DNA from: Planctomycetaceae bacterium
GTDB lineage: Bacteria > Planctomycetota > UBA1135 > GCA-002686595
NCBI GenBank assembly: GCA_013360535.1
Contig: JABWBL010000179.1
Location: forward strand, 1-6,999
Direction: 5' to 3'
DNA: 6,999 nt
Of the stretch, positions 5,367 to 6,999 are shown piece by piece. How positions within the stretch are numbered: position 1 is the stretch's first letter; each line of letters opens with the position of its first letter. Both the position numbers and the translations under genes were made by a program. The notes beneath the pieces are model-generated. The model was not told where the DNA came from, ran no database searches, and saw only the letters and a program-made list of their open reading frames with translations.

Positions 5367-6999
5367 CGCCACGAGCGGAACGCGCACCTCCATGCAAGTG
5401 CCGCCGCCGTCGCGCTGCCGCGCGCGGATCGTGCCCCCGTGCGCGCGGGCGATCGCGCGACAGATCGTGAGGCCGAGCCCGGTTCCGCCCGTCCGTTCGC
5501 CGTCCTCGGCACGGTAGAAGCGCTCGAAGATGCGCTCGAGTTCCCCGTCGGGAATGCCGCGCCCCCGATCGCAGACCTCGAGCACGAGCGCACCGTCCGC
5601 GGCGCGCCCGCGCACCAGGATCGGTGCACCTTCGGGGCTGTACTTGCAGGCGTTCTCGAGCAGGTTGAGGAGCACTTGCTCGAACAGCACGGCGTCGAGC
5701 GGCACCACGAGGACCTCCGCCGGAAGCTCGCGCACGACCTCGCGACCTGCGAGGCGCGGCGCGCAGCGATCGAGGGCCGAGTCGACGACCTCATCGATCG
5801 GGCACGGCGACTTCTGCACTCTCAGGGCACCCGATTCGATGCGCGTGAGGTCGAGCAGGTCGCCGACCAGGCGCGTCAGGTGTTCTGCATCGTCGTGGAT
5901 GCCGCGCAGGAGCCGCAGCCGCGTCGCCTCGTCGAGCGTCGCGCCGTGCTCGAGCAGGGTGTCCGCAGCGCCGAGAATGCCTGTCAGCGGCGTGCGGACG
6001 TCGTGCGTCACCGCGCTCAGGAGTTCGCTGCGCGCCTTCTCGGCCTCCATCTGCACCTGCGCGTTCGCCGTGCGCTCGACGAGCAACGCACGCTCGAGCG
6101 CGAGCGCCGTCTGCGCCACGAAGGTCTCGACGGTCTGCCAGTCGAAGCTCGACAGCTCGCGTCCGCGCTTGCGCAGCTCGAGGCCGAACACGCCGAGATG
6201 GCCGCCGGTTCCGACCATCGGGATGTAGAGGCAGGCCGTGCCCGGAAGCGTGTCGGTGCCCATACCCGACAGGCGACCGTTCTCGTGCGTCCAGCGCGCC
6301 GCCGCCAGCTCGCGCTCGTCCTTCACGACCCACGTCCCCTCACCACCGCAGGGCGCGAGCTGACCCGAGCGCCCCGCGAGCAGGATGAAACACTCGACCG
6401 CCACCGTCTCGCGCACGTGCTGCAGCGCCGTCGACGCGATCGCACCGACGCCGGTCTCGATCACCATCTGGCGGCTCATCGCGTACAGCGCCGCCGTGCG
6501 CCGCTCGCGTTGTTGCGCAGCGAGCGCCTGTTCCCGCAGCCGCACGGTGTAGGTGCTCACGATCAGACCGACGGAGAGCATCACGACGAACGAGAGGCCG
6601 TGGCGCAAGTCCGCGACGGCGAACGTGAAGAAGGGCGGCACGAAGAAGAAGTCGAGAGCCGCAACGGACAGGACCGCGGCGAGCACCGACGGCACTCGCG
6701 GCAGGCGGCTGGCGACGAGCAGCACTCCGAGCAGGTAGACCATCACCTGATCGGCCATCGCGAGCACGTCGCCGAGAATCCAGCACAGTCCCGTGCTCGC
6801 GAGCACGGCAGCGACGGCCACGACGAAATGCAGCGGCTCGTGCGAGCGCGCGGGGCGTGGGGCGCGCGGCATCGGCGAAGGCTCGGCTTCACCGGCGGTC
6901 ACCGTGAGTTCGAAGGGTCCCGCTTCGCGCACCAGGCGCATCAGCAGCGACAACTGCCGCCAACCCGCGACCAGCGAAGCCGGCGGCCGGGCCGCGAGG
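5349..6999 (-). CDS. kdpD: Sensor histidine kinase KdpD, N-terminal part beyond the right edge
   Basis: About 549 C-terminal residues are present, and the frame stays open to the window edge. A TTG at 6953 is not the real start: the codons before it read AGWRQLSLLMRLVREAGPFE, which resembles the end of the KdpD universal-stress-like domain. Counting from that TTG as 1, four membrane helices follow (about 41-63, 66-83, 88-106, 117-136) with the DUF4118 pattern VMVYLLGVLLVASRLP and ALDFFFVPPFFTFAV. Next comes an Arg-rich stretch (138-161) like the charged cluster after helix four in E. coli KdpD, then a GAF-like region (about 165-290). The kinase core has phospho-acceptor His317 in THDVRTPL, N-box NLLENACKYSP (Asn434), G1 DRGRGIP, F-box FERFYR and G2 GTGLGL. 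It would sense potassium limitation or turgor at the inner membrane and phosphorylate KdpE. Full KdpD is about 900 residues, so roughly 350 (KdpD ATP-binding domain and most of the stress domain) should lie beyond 6999. Confidence 0.93.
   Translation of the reverse strand, partial: LAARPPASLVAGWRQLSLLMRLVREAGPFELTVTAGEAEPSPMPRAPRPARSHEPLHFVVAVAAVLASTGLCWILGDVLAMADQVMVYLLGVLLVASRLPRVPSVLAAVLSVAALDFFFVPPFFTFAVADLRHGLSFVVMLSVGLIVSTYTVRLREQALAAQQRERRTAALYAMSRQMVIETGVGAIASTALQHVRETVAVECFILLAGRSGQLAPCGGEGTWVVKDERELAAARWTHENGRLSGMGTDTLPGTACLYIPMVGTGGHLGVFGLELRKRGRELSSFDWQTVETFVAQTALALERALLVERTANAQVQMEAEKARSELLSAVTHDVRTPLTGILGAADTLLEHGATLDEATRLRLLRGIHDDAEHLTRLVGDLLDLTRIESGALRVQKSPCPIDEVVDSALDRCAPRLAGREVVRELPAEVLVVPLDAVLFEQVLLNLLENACKYSPEGAPILVRGRAADGALVLEVCDRGRGIPDGELERIFERFYRAEDGERTGGTGLGLTICRAIARAHGGTIRARQRDGGGTCMEVRVPLVAKERGA

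Noticed and set aside
5353..5397. Longer kdpE beginning at ATG 5397
   Set aside because: The extra 15 residues lie inside the kdpD coding region and have no ribosome site. GTG 5352 has AAGGAG at ideal spacing and the GTGA overlap with the kdpD stop.

Overview
This window is GC-rich bacterial DNA. It holds five complete genes, one gene cut by the right edge and one gene tail cut by the left edge. Coding density is high, with tight or overlapping gene junctions. A lipoprotein signal peptide and a probably exported serine peptidase suggest a diderm (Gram-negative-type) organism. The base composition and gene mix would suit a high-GC planctomycete or a myxobacterium-like lineage, but nothing here fixes the phylum.

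Left part (1-1606): the last codons of an unrecognised plus-strand gene end at 137. A small predicted lipoprotein with a proline-rich tail follows (245-670, plus). Facing it is a DUF2971-family gene (761-1582, minus), whose base composition is clearly lower in GC than its neighbours, as expected for recently acquired DNA. A long GC-rich hairpin (722-755) sits between the two convergent genes and probably terminates transcription.

Middle part (1607-4603): a prolyl-oligopeptidase-type serine peptidase of the S9D (glutamyl peptidase, CGEP-like) family occupies 1607-3994 on the minus strand, with all three catalytic residues present. It has a plausible promoter and Shine-Dalgarno site. The DUF2971 gene starts 24 bases after it on the same strand and may be co-transcribed. 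A guanine deaminase gene (guaD) runs divergently on the plus strand and ends at 4603.

Right part (4597-6999): a KdpD/KdpE two-component system lies on the minus strand. kdpD and kdpE overlap by 4 bases (GTGA) and are translationally coupled. kdpD runs off the right edge. The part in the window carries the end of the universal-stress-like domain, four membrane helices, a GAF-like region and the complete kinase core. KdpDE normally controls the potassium-uptake ATPase kdpFABC, which would be expected just beyond the right edge, upstream of kdpD. The kdpE and guaD coding regions overlap tail to tail by 7 bases.

I found no RNA gene, CRISPR array, insertion sequence or clearly new multi-gene system. 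The most unusual item is the compositionally foreign DUF2971 gene wedged between the peptidase gene and the hairpin.
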